NCBI GenBank assembly: GCA_964036665.1
Contig: OZ038526.1
Coordinates: 33,418,001-33,482,000 of the forward strand
Length of the DNA: 64,000 nucleotides
Direction: 5' to 3'
Origin: Gordius sp. MW1
Taxonomy: Eukaryota > Nematomorpha > Gordioida > Gordea > Gordiidae
The number at the start of each line of letters is the position of its first letter. The first letter of the stretch is position 1. The notes beneath the pieces are model-generated. The model was not told the origin of the DNA. It was given only the letters and a program-made list of their open reading frames with translations, and did not search any database. Of the stretch, positions 32,587 through 43,764 are shown one piece after another. The position numbers and the translations under genes are program-made.

Positions 32587-33071
32587 ATCGAATATGAGGG
32601 TAAAAATCTTCTAAAATATGGAAGAAGATATAATAAAAGCGGTTAAGGATATCACAATTGGTGAGCGAATGCCCATGGACTTGGTTGGAAGAGTGGCTTG
32701 AACCAGGTATTTATAATAAAGATATATTTAAAATTTTTGAGCATGGATTTAAAAAAGCTTTCTTAATTAAGTAAAACATCCTTAAATAACAACGCTTGAG
32801 TGGAACGGAAATAAAGTAAAATTTTGCTTATGTCGTATCAATTTTTAACCAAGGACTATTAAGCTCTTATTTGCTAATACAGTAACCCCCCTAGCTGATA
32901 ATTAACAAAGCCATTTGCAATCGCTAAAGAAAGTCTACTTTAATTTTTTATTAATACTAACCGACCTAAGCATCTTGAACGACGAGAAACCCGTCGTATA
33001 ACGTCCATGGCCTTTCAGCCCGAAAGTATCTTGAAATATTACAACTGTCCAAAGTAAAGCCACATCAAATA

Positions 33072-33279
33072 AAATTATAGCTGTTTGTCACACTAATGTA
33101 ATCAGCATCTTTAGATATTTGTATGATGGGTGACGCTCGGCTATCCAGGCCTGACAGCCGTGTTGACGATGTGACACACTTGACATCCTTTAAACAAGGT
33201 GCTCAAGGCGAGATTTGAACCCACGAGCTCTTGCTCAAAGGCAAAGCCAATACCAACTAGGCCCCCATGCCCCATATTT
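33072..33279 (-). mobile_element. tRNA-derived SINE (copy 2) with 15-bp target duplication
   Basis: On the minus strand: GGGGCATGGGGGCCTAGTTG, box-B-like GTGGGTTCAAATCTC, the body ACACGGCTGTCAGGCCTGGA and TAGCCGAGCGTCACCC, and the tail GTGACAAACAGCTATAATTT. AAGCCACATCAAATA flanks both ends (33057-33071 and 33280-33294), the signature of LINE-mediated insertion. Confidence 0.9.
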
Positions 33280-33553
33280 AAGCCACATCAAATAGTTCCT
33301 CTAATTAATTTTCTTCTACTGACATAAAGAAAAAGGAGAGGAGCAAGCCATTCCACATATTTTTCCCCACTTGGCCTAGGACCCTAGAGTTGGCACTACT
33401 TTAAATAAAAATCCAAGAACATAAACGCCACACTTACAACCCCAAGAAAGTTTGTTATTTTAAGTAACAGCATTTTTAATATGAACTAATTTTATTTAAG
33501 TACACCGTTAAAAATAAAATAAATCAAATCCCAGTTCCCCCAAATGTTCTATC

Positions 33554-33703
33554 AGGGCCTAGCCAAGGGGGGAGGGGAGGGGCGGAGGGTCGGCTGCCCT
33601 TTAAAAAAATGTGTTGAATTTTATTAAAATTATGGCTAAAATTTCAAAAAATGATCATTTTGCCCCTCCTTAAATCATTATTGCCCCCTCTAATTCCAAT
33701 GCT
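33554..33703. mobile_element. GGGCGTAGCC hAT-type MITE, right-truncated
   Basis: GGCCTAGCCAAGGGGGGAGG at the left and the internal AAAATGATCATTTTGCCCCT and TCTAATTCCAATGCT match the family. The terminal CTACGCCCATG is absent. Confidence 0.55.
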
Positions 33704-34142
33704 TCCTTTAAAATGTGTTCTACGTATTGACACCACTTTTCAAATTTCTTTACTCTTTTTATAAAACAAGCCAAAAATTAAAAAATAATTATTAAAGTTT
33801 TCAATAAATCTACATTACCAAAGGCATAGTCGGGGGGGGGGGTTTAAAATCGATTTTTTAATTTAAACTTCTTTATTTGCCTCTCGCTTCCTTATTACAG
33901 AGCCTGGCTAAGCGGGCTAAGCCCACATAATTTCCACTATATCAAATTTGCAAAAAAAACTATCACAAGAATCAACTAAATGTTAAGGGTATTGTAAGAG
34001 AGCTCAGTGTATTTGGTAATAAATTTTCGGTTTAATTTATATTGAAACTCGAATATTTATATTGTATTTCTTTGTAAGTTTAGATGTTCCCCAGCCTAAT
34101 ATAATTTTTTCGTTATTTCATATGCAATATTTGTGAAATAAA

Positions 34143-36325
34143 TTAATTGCTATGCGATTTATGGGCTCGCTTGGTTGTCGTGTCGATCTTGTCGTGCCCT
34201 GTCTTGTCGTGTCCTGTCCAACTTGTAATTCTTATTTTTATCAAAATGCATAGCCTTCTTTTAGATCAGTTTCAATTTTTAAACTTTTTAATTTTTGTTA
34301 AGGTGAATATCTATTTTTAATGTAGAACCAAATTAAAGTTAGGGTTTTATTTTTAAACATCTATCTATAGACATGTAAATTTTTAGAAAGGAAGAAAATG
34401 TTATTGTGGCAAAGGAAAAAACTATTAGAATAATCAATTTGAAAGAGAATGGGTAATATAAATTTAATATAACTACTTTAGATAAATTTTAAGAATTATT
34501 TATAAATCACACTATGGTCGAACGCGAGAAATAATAAAAACTCGGGCCTTCGGCCCTCGTGGGAAGGAGGAGGGGGGAAGGGAAGGAAGGAAGGGAAGAG
34601 GGGAAGGGAAGAGGGGAAGGGAAGGGCGAACTCTTCTATACTCTGTATAAAAGTAGCATATTTGCTATGCAATTTATGGACGAGAAAGGTGGAAAGGGGC
34701 GAGAATGCCTATAGGGGGGTATTAAATGCAAAATGATTAGTTAATTATTTATACAAATATTTTGCACTCTCCGGGATTCGAACCCACATTAATAGAGGCA
34801 TAGGCTTTTGTAGGGGCACAGGGAACCATATAAGTAGAGGTATAGGCCCTTGTAGGGGAGGGCCTAGGGTAATGCCTAGGGTAATTATCGATGTTAACCA
34901 ATTCAAAAGCGGAAATTAAAATTTCGATCACAATTGGCTAATGGTCATTTTTTTATTGCTAAGTAGCACTTATCAGAATTTAAAAATTAGGTTTTTAATT
35001 TTATCATAAATTACCAATTAATGTAGCTTGAAAAAAATATATTCCTACAAAAACACAGGTATTGTAAGGATATCTCAAAAAATTTACAGGTGCTAAATTA
35101 AAACTTTTTCAACCACATTTTGGCCAAAGGTCATTTTTTTGCATTGGTCAGCAGATAGCGGACAGTCTATAAATACATAAGAGTCAAAAAAAAGAAAAAA
35201 AAAACTTCGTTTCACAGTTTGGCCAATGGTCATTTTTTCATTGGTCAGCAGCCAGGATACGATAAAAGTGGATATAAATTCATGAGTCAAAAAAAACGAA
35301 AAAAAAATTTTCGGTTCACATTTTGGCCAATGGTCATTTTTTCCATTGGTCAGCAGCCAGGACACGGTAAAAGTGGATATAAATTCATAAGAATCAAAAA
35401 AAAACGAAAAAAAAATTTTCGATTTACATTTTGGCTAATGGTCTTTTTTCCATGGTCAGCAGCCAACGGACGGCCAAAAAGCCATATTATCAATGGTATT
35501 AACAAGAACAATCATAATAGTCAAAAAAAACGAAAAAAATAATTGCGATTCACATTTTGGCCAATGGTCATTTCATTCCATTGGTCAGCAGCCAACGGAC
35601 GGCCGAAAAGTCTTATTATCAATGGTATTAACAAGAACAATATATTAATTTAAACAAAAAAAAATAAAAAAAAATTTGGCCTCTCCGGGATTCGAACCCA
35701 CATCAGGAGAGGCATAGGCTTTTGTAGGGGGGGGGGCCACAGGGACCCATATCAGTAGAGGCTTAGGCTTTTGTAGGGGGGGGGGGGCACGGACCCATAT
35801 CAGTAGTGGCATAGGTTCTGCTAGGTGAGGTCATAGGGTAATTGTCAATGTTAGCCAAAAAAAAACGAAAAAAATAATTTCGATTCACATTTTGGCCAAT
35901 GGTCATTTTTCCCATCGATCAGCAGCCAGCGGACGGCCAAAAAGTCATAATAGCAATGGTAGTAACAGGAACAATCATAATAGTCAAAAAAAAAACGGGA
36001 AAAAAACTTGGATTCACATTTTGGCCAATGGTCATTTTTCTCATCGGTCAGCATCCAACGGACGGCCAAAAAGTCTTATTATCAATGGTGGTAACAAGAA
36101 CAATCATAAGAGTCAAAAAAAACCACGGGATTCGAACCCAAAAACTAGTTACATAAAGTGCATAGCAATTAGTTATGGGCGCGTTACACGTTCGGTGCTT
36201 ACGTGACTTCGGAAAATGGAAAGCAAGCCCATAAATTGCTTAGCAATTAGTTATGTATGGGCGCGTTACACGTTCGGTGCTCTTCGGAAAATGGAAAACA
36301 AGCCCATAAATTGCATAGCAATTAA
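34143..36325. mobile_element. Composite satellite-bearing element with 25-bp inverted ends
   Basis: Left end 34143-34167 (TTAATTGCTATGCGATTTAT then GGGCT) and right end 36301-36325 are inverted repeats differing at one position. Inside, in order: a CTTGTCGTGTCCTGTC minisatellite (34180-34225), a GGAAGGGAAGAGG purine array (34560-34630), a GGCATAGGCTTTTGTAGGGG block with a tRNA T-arm-like CCGGGATTCGAACCC, a tandem array built on GGCCAATGGTCATTTTTT and CATTGGTCAGCAGCC (35100-36120), and two 76-bp units GGGCGCGTTACACGTTCGGT (36180-36300). A second, shorter copy in the same orientation begins near 63260. No long coding frame is credible. Confidence 0.7.
35100..36120 (+). repeat. Satellite array with CCAATGG hairpin units
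   Basis: Units begin with TTTTGGCCAATGGTCATTTT at 35111, 35217, 35322, 35429, 35554, 35890 and 36018. Two types alternate in blocks: about 105 bp with AAAAGTGGATATAAATTCAT, and about 125 bp with AACGGACGGCCAAAAAGTC. Each has CCAATGG and CCATTGG about 10 bp apart, able to form a small stem-loop. Open frames on either strand are repeat artefacts. Confidence 0.9.
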
Positions 36326-36450
36326 CAACTACTAGTTAATTAAACATTTGTTTATTTAAATAGTTTCACACTAAAGTACAGTTCATATTTTCTCAAAAAT
36401 TTTACTTCATTTTGTTGTGTTTAAAGTCCAAAATTTTTCAATTTATAAAA

Positions 36451-37781
36451 ATGAATTCAATTTTATTCCTGATATTTATAATATTTGTCCAGAAAAACGT
36501 TTTTAGTCAAAATTTGAATGGTAAACTGAAATAAATATAAATATATGTTTGAAAATCGTTTTAAAATTAAAAAAATACCAATAATCATAATAAATGTTGA
36601 TAAAACTATCATTATTTTTATTACAGAATTTTGTTCTTTGCCTACTCATCATATGCCAGTGGAAAAGATTTTTAACAACACTCGGTAAAGTTTTAACTGT
36701 TTTTTCATTTACTTAATAGAAATATGTGTAAAGTTATTCCTTTTAATTATTAATTTTAATTTCTGTAAGCTTTTTAGCATTATAAAACTGACCAGCTTAT
36801 TTGTAAATTTTTCGATTGGCCGCTGTTTAGTGTTTTAAAAACGGCTGGGTTTGCTTGGTCGACAAATGATTTTATTCGACTAAGCATAAACAAACCAAAT
36901 TTTGATCAAAAAATCTTTGGTGTTTTGTGTATGTTTAGTCTACTAAAATCAAAGGTCGACCAAACAAAACAATGGCTGCTTTATGTTAACAAATATTTAT
37001 AAAAAATCACATTCACTATAGTCTAAACATATTTCTATATTTAAGTAAAATTCAAAAAAATATCTTTAAAATCAGCAATTTTAATTTTTTTTTAATTTTT
37101 TTCCGTATAGTCTCTCTACCATATTTCCTGGATACTCAGTAACAAGAAGCCGATCAAATACCCTAAATTTAATAATTCTTATGGATTGTGATGAAGATCA
37201 AAGTTATACTAACTTTTCCCTCAATAAACGTATAAATGAATGGGAAAATGAACTTGGCACATGGAGAGGCCAATTTCCCGTATATTTTTATCAAAAAAAT
37301 TAGATATAATATAAAATAATATTATAATAAAAAAATTAATTTTTTATGAAGCATATTATGATTTTCTAGTTTTGAAATATTTATTTGTTGAAGTTTTCAT
37401 GGGCGTAGCCAGCATTGAAATTAAAGGGGGGAGGGCAATGATTATTTAGGATGATCATTTTCTGAAATTTTAACCATAATTTTTATAAATTTTAATAAAT
37501 TTTTTGAATTGGAGGAGGCCAGCCGCCCCATGGAAGTTTTAAACAAATTTATAAAATTTTGAATTTATTTACTTAAGTGTTACGCCGAGTTTCCGATGGA
37601 GTATTTACCAAATTTAAAAGAGGTATGTAGCCAGCATAAAGGAGGACAAAAATGCATTACTGTCCCTAAAAATGCTATTACTACTATCAAAACAGTTCAT
37701 GCTAAAAAAGTAAATAATTTATATGAGCATACCTATCTACGTTTTAAATTTCCAGAATTTTACTTTTATTTGCAAAATTAA
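36451..37781 (+). CDS. Small secreted protein 1, four exons, unknown family
   Basis: Exon 1 (36451-36520) starts MNSILFLIFIIFVQKNVFSQ, a textbook signal peptide, and ends at a GTAAAC donor. Exon 2 (36627-36684) encodes EFCSLPTHHMPVEKIFNNT. Exon 3 (37111-37279 if spliced) encodes LSTIFPGYSVTRSRS and ends LGTWRGQFP. Exon 4 (37578-37781) encodes CYAEFPMEYLPNLKEVCSQH and KCITVPKNAITTIK, ending FYFYLQN. All junction phases agree. If exon 3 is not spliced at its GTATAT donor, the protein stops at 37301-37303 after VYFYQKN. The mature form is about 150 residues with a few cysteines. No family recognised. The last intron contains a MITE (37398-37532). Similarity to the gene at 39722-40404 (PLPQNALN versus VPKNAITT) suggests paralogy. 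Confidence 0.6.
37398..37532. mobile_element. GGGCGTAGCC hAT-type MITE with 8-bp target duplication, end-deleted
   Basis: It begins CATGGGCGTAGCCAGC and ends AGCCGCCCCATG. The flanks GAAGTTTT (37390-37397 and 37533-37540) are a perfect duplication. The usual CTGGCTACG before the right CCCATG is missing, consistent with deletion between two CCCC-rich spots. It sits inside a 298-bp intron. Confidence 0.88.
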
Positions 37782-37936
37782 ACTTATTTTATCGTTTTCC
37801 TTTAATTTTTCAAATTAAATAAGTCTTATTTTAAAAGTTTAAACGTATGTCGATTATAGAATAAATGATATTTCTTTACAAAAATATACAATTTTTAAAA
37901 CTTCTTAGATTTGGCAGAACGCCCATTTTAGTTTTA

Positions 37937-38660
37937 ATGTTAATTATTTTATATTTAATAATAACATTTCTTGATAATCTTTTCAAATTTCAAGTGAGTT
38001 AAACTTTATATAAATAATTTTCAAAGATTTTCAATAAATTTCAGATTTATAAACAAAAAATACATATATAATTTGACGATAATGATTTAAATCTTTGTAT
38101 TTAATCAGTACGCATTTTTTGTTTTATATTTATACATATGACTTGATTTATCGTACAAATTATTAAATAAGAAATATTACAAAGTTTTAATGACAGTTTA
38201 TTATCCGTCAAACTATAAATGGTGATATAACGTTAAATAATGGTCCCGACAAAAATGTGAATATACAGCATAAACAGATTTACCAAGGGAATAATCAGAT
38301 TAATTTCAGGATGCAATATTTTATATTTGCAAACCTAAAGGATGAAGATGTTTTCGACTCTGTGGCATTATTCAAAATTGAATTGTATGATTGTAACGGT
38401 AAAGGCTACATTTTTATTTTTTTTATTACATATAAATTTATTTAAATCGCGATTTTTTCCCCTAAAATTTCAGATTTTATGTTTTTAAAATAAAAAATAA
38501 TTGTTTTTCTTTAGGTGAATTGCCCTCCAAAGAAACTCATGAATCCATTAAGGCTCTCTTAAAACACAGCAGGTTTAAGGCGAAATTTAATATTCACTTT
38601 GATAAATTACACTGGTCAACAAGTAATGGACTTATAAAATCAACTTGCACATTGTGGTAG
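37937..38660 (+). CDS. Small secreted protein 2, three exons, unknown family
   Basis: Exon 1 (37937-37993) encodes MLIILYLIITFLDNLFKFQ, a hydrophobic leader, and ends at a strong GTGAGT donor. Exon 2 (38197-38398) encodes TINGDITLNNGPDKNVNIQH, QYFIFANLKDEDVFD and LYDCNG. Exon 3 (38515-38660) encodes ELPSKETHESIKALLKHSRF and ends GLIKSTCTLW before TAG. Phases at both junctions agree (0, then 1). The product is about 134 residues, with only two or so cysteines. It follows gene 1 by about 150 bp in the same direction, suggesting a tandem cluster. I do not recognise the family and infer secretion only from the leader. Confidence 0.65.
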
Positions 38661-39721
38661 AGAATTTTACGGTGAACACAATTATATTTTTAGTTTTCCC
38701 CTATGCGTTAACTTTTTAAAATATTTGCGGTAAGAGTTGCCGCGATTCTGGCGTCTTTAAACGTCATTAACTTGCAAATTAATCGGTAAAATTGTAGTTT
38801 AACAAATGTGATTTATAAATAAGGGGAAGAGGAATTCATCAAAAAAAAAAATTTTTTACCCTAGCTCTATAAAATTTTTATATAATTTTAAAATTAACTT
38901 ATCTCCATCATTTTACATCGAAAAATAGCCTAAGACTTAAGGTCGCCCTCCCCTCCCTTTAACACTAGGAATTAAGTGCGTGTTGTTGTTTATCTTATCT
39001 ACTACTTCTAGAGGCCTGCATGCCTAATGGCCCGGCCTACGGGCCGGGCTAAGGCGGGCACTTGCTTTAAAATATATAACGCAATCGGCCTAGACGAGCC
39101 GAAATATAACATAACGGGCTCGGGCCGGGCCTAGATATATGTAGGCCCGGTAAACACCCTTTATAAAATTAATCAGATTTGTGTTTTATAATATATAAAC
39201 AAAGGTCAGTTTTTACAATGTTCCAATTTATAATTATTTGGTAATAATTAAATTAACAGGGATTTAATGGATTCCTCTCCCCTTTATTTATAGATTAAAT
39301 TTATTAATTAAAATTTTACCGATTAATTTGCAATTTATTGATTTTTGAAAAAAGCCAAAATTTTCGTTTTTATCAACTTTGAAAGCAAATATTTGAAAAA
39401 CTTGACGTATTAGGAAAAAATTTAAAAAATATTTGTGTTCACCGCAAAAAATCAAAATCTCCAGACAGTTAGCACTTGGCAGGTTGATTTTTTTTGAACG
39501 GTGTTAAGAATTTTTTAACAATTTTATCATGTCGAAAATTTTCTAGCAAATAAATTTAAAAATATAAGTTTAAATTAAGAAAGAATACATTAACATGTGT
39601 TTAGATGAATACCCTAACTATAAGTCATATATATTTTTTTAAAAATTAAACAAAATAACATAAATAATTAATTTATCAAAATTTTAAAAATATGTTTCAA
39701 ATATTTTATATTATTTTATAG
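38661..39721. other. Intergenic/intron region with a possible decayed repeat
   Basis: A GGGCCGGGC-rich patch (39010-39150) resembles the interior of the hAT-like element at 50707. A possible first exon for the next gene, MFQFIII at 39218 with a GTAATA donor, is phase-compatible with the exon at 39722 but too short for a normal signal peptide. Otherwise AT-rich. Confidence 0.35.
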
Positions 39722-40404
39722 TTTGGAATCTACAAAATTTATGAATGGGTCATCGGAAACAGAACATATGATGGTTACTCATACAAAATATAACACTTAT
39801 GAACTAAAATTTCCGACTCATGTCGAAGAAAATTCAGATTATTACACCATTCCCTTACCCCAAAATGCCTTAAATTCAACTACAATAACCAAATCAAATA
39901 TAAAAGTTTATTTATTAAATAATTTATTAAGTTCATATTATTTTATTAATTTTATAAATTAATTAATTGATGGAAATTTATTCATTTAATTATTTTAGTC
40001 ATATTTTCAATTTCCTGGTATCATATTGTCAAGTATTTCCAAATTATGTTCATCTGACAAAAGATGCCTAAATTTGTCCAGGCTAACTCAGTATAAGCCC
40101 GAACTTAATTTAGAAAAAGTAAATATAATAAATAATTATATTTTAATTACAAATTATTTATATAATATATTTTTAATTTATTTTTTTTTAGTTCGACATC
40201 TATTTGAATAACAGCCGAGCATATATAATGGAATATTATGAAGGGAGTCAGGAAATTGTATATCGCAGTTTAAATACAACTATAGAGGACATAGTGAGGG
40301 TCCAAGTTAACAACCATCAACATTTAGACATGAACATTATGAAAAATATCAGTTATAATATTATCCTCGAAACTTTAAACGGTATTTTAGGATTTATAAA
40401 ATAA
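39722..40404 (+). CDS. Small protein 3, three exons found, 5' exon unresolved
   Basis: Exons 39722-39905, 39999-40118 and 40192-40404 join in frame. They encode YNTYELKFPTHVEENSDYYT with IPLPQNALNSTTITK, then FPGIILSSISKLCSSDKRCL, then FDIYLNNSRAYIMEYYEGSQ, ending LNGILGFIK. Acceptors are good; the first donor (GTTTAT) is weak. A PxxNAxxxT block and an FPG block also occur in small protein 1 (VPKNAITT; IFPGYSV), supporting a diverged family. The start exon is not certain. No known domain recognised. Confidence 0.5.
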
Positions 40405-40492
40405 AATTTATGCTATTATCTTTTTCTTACAAATGACACATAGCCTTTTTTTAAACTTTTTATTGTGTAATAAAATTGCTGAAATATATTAG

Positions 40493-40838
40493 AAGCCATA
40501 ACGCCCTCTAGCATGTGCAAGAACATTAAAAATAATGCCAAATACGATATTTACCATTCACCTATATTAATCAGGTATATACTTTCAGCAAATCAACTAT
40601 ATATCCGAATATTATAAAAATTATAAATTTTATTAAAAATATTTTTAGAAATATTCCATTGAGGGCAGAAATGTTAGATGGCCATAAATATGTAACGACC
40701 AACATATATAGCTTAGAAGGAAAATTAAATGAAACACATTTACAAATTTACGATACTTGCCATATTATGGATATATTTCAAATGTTAACGAGAGGCGTCT
40801 TCGACTCTTATAAATGCGAATCGCATGGGAAGGTTTAA
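40493..40838 (+). CDS. Small protein 4, two exons found
   Basis: Exon 40493-40574 encodes AITPSSMCKNIKNNAKYDIY and ends at a GTATAT donor after ATC AG. Exon 40649-40838 encodes NIPLRAEMLDGHKYVTTNIY and MDIFQMLTRGVFDSYKCESH before TAA. The junction phase agrees. It begins about 90 bp after the stop of small protein 3, so it may instead be a 3' alternative part of that gene. Family unknown. Inferred to belong to the same cluster from position, size and exon pattern. Confidence 0.4.
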
Positions 40839-41296
40839 ATCTATTCTTAATATTATTATCAATTTTTTAAATATTGTTATAAAAAAAGGTTAATTCATAG
40901 TTTTAGCACATAGTTTAATTTAGATATAATTTATAGTCAATTTTTCCATGGTTATTATCGTGCAAATGAGGTGTATAGAGAAATAAATGTATTTTATGTT
41001 CGGAAAAAGTTGCTGGCTCCTAGATCCTAGCTATAAAATTATTGCAATATTTTAAAATTTGAGAACTTTTGTATCAGAGGATTGTGAAAAATTGATTTAT
41101 TATCACGAAGAGATAATTTATATTATGTTTAAAATTTTTTACACCTATCTATATGACCAAAATTGCTTCCCAGATTTCGAAGGAGGGGGGGGGGGTAGCT
41201 GCTTCCCTTTTAAAGATCTATTTATAATAAAGCCTTATAACCTGGTGAAAAATATAAATATAGTAACACTTTGATTAATTTAGTAGCATGTGGAGT

Positions 41297-41460
41297 CATG
41301 GGCGTAGCCAGGATTGGAACTAGAGGGGGCAATATTGCTTAAGGGAGGGGCAAAATAATTTTTTGAAACTTAAGCCTATATTATATTAAATTTCAAGAGT
41401 TTTTGGATTTGGAGGGGGGCAGCCGCCCCTCCCTGCCACTCCCTAGCTATGCCCACCCAT
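41297..41460. mobile_element. GGGCGTAGCC hAT-type MITE
   Basis: Left end CATGGGCGTAGCCAGGATTG; right end CCTAGCTATGCCCACCCAT, slightly mutated. Internal GGGGGGCAGCCGCCCCTCCC is typical of the family. Confidence 0.8.
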
Positions 41461-42835
41461 AGAGTCATACCTATTATAAGTCATTTAGTAAACATTTTCA
41501 AATATTTAGCAAATCAAAAGAGTAAAATAGCCTAGCACTCGAATAAAAAACATAGCAAATTAGTCGTAGCTAACAAATAAAAAACGTACCATATCAATTA
41601 TAAAAATGAGAATTAACTTTAAAATAACTAACTATGGTATTCCTGGAGAATACGATTTAAGTACTAAAAAGAGGATTGAATGAAGGGGAATCATCAGGAG
41701 TAATTATCGAGGAAGGATAGGGGAATATTATTGGGGCGATCATAAGGCAATTAAAATGAATCTACAGAATAAATTGGGTGATGCCCCGGCGGTGGACAAC
41801 AAGAGGACACGTCTCCACCGCCTCAATACAAAGTACTTTTATCGACTTTAGTACATATTTTATTCAACCTAAGACGGAAAAACTATAATAATTATAATAA
41901 TCATAATGAATCGAACGCGTTATCAAGTTCAATGATGCATATTCATGTTGATCAATGAGGAAGAAATAACAAATACGTATAAGCGCGTGGGAAGGGGGGG
42001 GGGTAAAGTATCACACACGTAAGGAAAATTAAATAAAGGAAAAGACGTGTATGAAAAGACGTTTATACTCCAGAGTATACAACACTAACGTATAAAAAAA
42101 CTTAGCATTTGAATCTTAGCAAATAATTTATCATGAAAAAGTGGCTAGAGAATATAAATCAAGAATTTTTAAAGCATGATAAAAATTGTTATTAGTTAAA
42201 AAACTCATAAAACCATTAATGATACATATGAACATTCATAATTATTCTAATTGTAGATATCGAAAAGATTCGACGAGAATCAAAACATATCAGTAGCAAT
42301 GAATATACTTGATGTTGAAAGACAACGAAATATTCGAATTGATTCACAAAACACTATATATGTAAGACTGAAGTCATTTTTTTGAAATTGATATTCAGAG
42401 AATCTAAAAATACTAATTTTATTTAACCTCTACTTAAACAAAAAATAATAAAATCAATTAAAGCTTATATTAACAATGTATAATATATCACGATAATTTT
42501 AACATTACCTTTAATTTCATCTTAAGAATTAACAAAAGAATGCAAATTTTCCCTTGATAAATGCGACAGCATTATAGTCTACAAAATTTGTCTTCAATAA
42601 TTGTTAATATCTAATATTTTCAATTTCTCTTATTTGTTGTTTATGTAATTAGAAAAGATTAGATAATTAAACAACATTAATTTTATAATATTTATGTGAC
42701 AAATAGATGAAATTAATTCAAAACTGGAAGAAAAGGTTTTTAAAAATAAAAAAAATCTTTAATATTTATTGTAGCAGAATTAGGTAGCATTAATTATCAT
42801 TTTGAAATAAACTTAAATCATGCATTTAATACATT
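41461..42835. other. AT-rich intergenic stretch
   Basis: No gene is supported. A GC-richer patch at 41780-41830 (GCCCCGGCGGTGGACAACAA) has no recognisable coding frame. A poly-G tract lies near 41995. Confidence 0.5.
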
Positions 42836-42839
42836 TATA

Positions 42840-43315
42840 TATTAATGAGAAATAGTGAGATAATAGCGTTTAGTAGGTGCTTAAGCTATAACCTTTAGGT
42901 ATAAGATAAGCTATAACACATAGTTACTTGGAGGTGCTAGGGCTATTAGCTTTGTCACTTGAGGCGCCAAAGCTATAGAGCTTTGTCATTTAAGGCGCTA
43001 AATCTATAGCGATACGCTAACATTAATGAGAAATTTTAAATTGCATCATTATGCACACGGGGGGGGGGGAGAATATATATTTTAAACTTAAAATTTTTCA
43101 ATCTTCTCCCTCTCTAATACCTCCCTTAAGTGACTCAGCACTATAGCTTATAGCGCCTACAAGTGACTACGCGCTATAGCTTATAGCGACTTATGCGACT
43201 ATAAGCTCTAGCTCATAACGCCTTATGTGCCTATGAGCTATAGCTTTGGCGCATTCAGGCTACTATGTTATGTAGCAAAACGCGCTAGTGCTAAGCTTTT
43301 TCACCATCACTAATA
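42840..43315. repeat. AGCTATAG-rich inverted repeat (probable MITE)
   Basis: Both halves are built from iterated CTATAGC, TTATAGCGC and AGCTATAG motifs that are themselves near-palindromic, around a core with a long poly-G tract near 43060. The pattern (dense palindromic submotifs plus a central loop) suggests a decayed non-autonomous DNA transposon. Exact ends and target duplication could not be fixed. Confidence 0.5.
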
Positions 43316-43527
43316 AGATATATAAAAAGTTAATATCATATTAGCTTGACAGAAACACATAATTGTGTTAATCTTTTTAACAATAAAGTGAAAAAGAGAA
43401 AACAGACTTATCTTGAGTTATTATTACCATTAGCAAATTTACTTTGAAATAATTATTACATACTCTATTCTTTGTTTGCTCCTTCAAATCTCAATTATGA
43501 CCCATGGGTCTGGCCGAGTGGCGCAAA

Positions 43528-43764
43528 TTAACAAATGCAAAGCCCTTTTAAACTCAAGTATTTTAATCCCCATAGTTTCATCCTGTTCCGGCTCATGGCA
43601 AAATGACATTGTCCTTTTTTTAAAGAATTAGGCAGACGATCTCCTCCTTCAAAATATTCTCCCGCATTTCTACTAAAACAATCAATTGCGATTTTAATCG
43701 CTAAATTCAATTTTAAATCCTTTTTGGATTCTTGTCCTTCTTTAAGAGGAAAATGAAGATACAT
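43528..43764 (-). CDS. Unrecognised 78-codon open frame
   Basis: Starts MYLHFPLKEGQESKKDLKLN and continues with LAIKIAIDCFSRNAGEYFEG to KLWGLKYLSLKGLCIC. Its composition is more protein-like than nearby random frames. It has no recognised domain. It may be an exon or a small gene, or chance. Confidence 0.25.
   Translation of the reverse strand: MYLHFPLKEGQESKKDLKLNLAIKIAIDCFSRNAGEYFEGGDRLPNSLKKGQCHFAMSRNRMKLWGLKYLSLKGLCIC

Noticed and set aside
34757..34800. A tRNA-like CCGGGATTCGAACCCACA (also at 35688 and 36123)
   Set aside because: Only a T arm is present; no acceptor or anticodon arms can be paired, so it is a repeat component and not a tRNA gene.
35093..36206. Several open frames of 70-107 codons on both strands
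   Set aside because: They translate the CCAATGG satellite and share its period; no coding signature beyond the repeat.
43504..43590. GGCCGAGTGGCGCAAATT resembling a tRNA-Leu or tRNA-Ser box A
   Set aside because: No cloverleaf and no intact box B follow.
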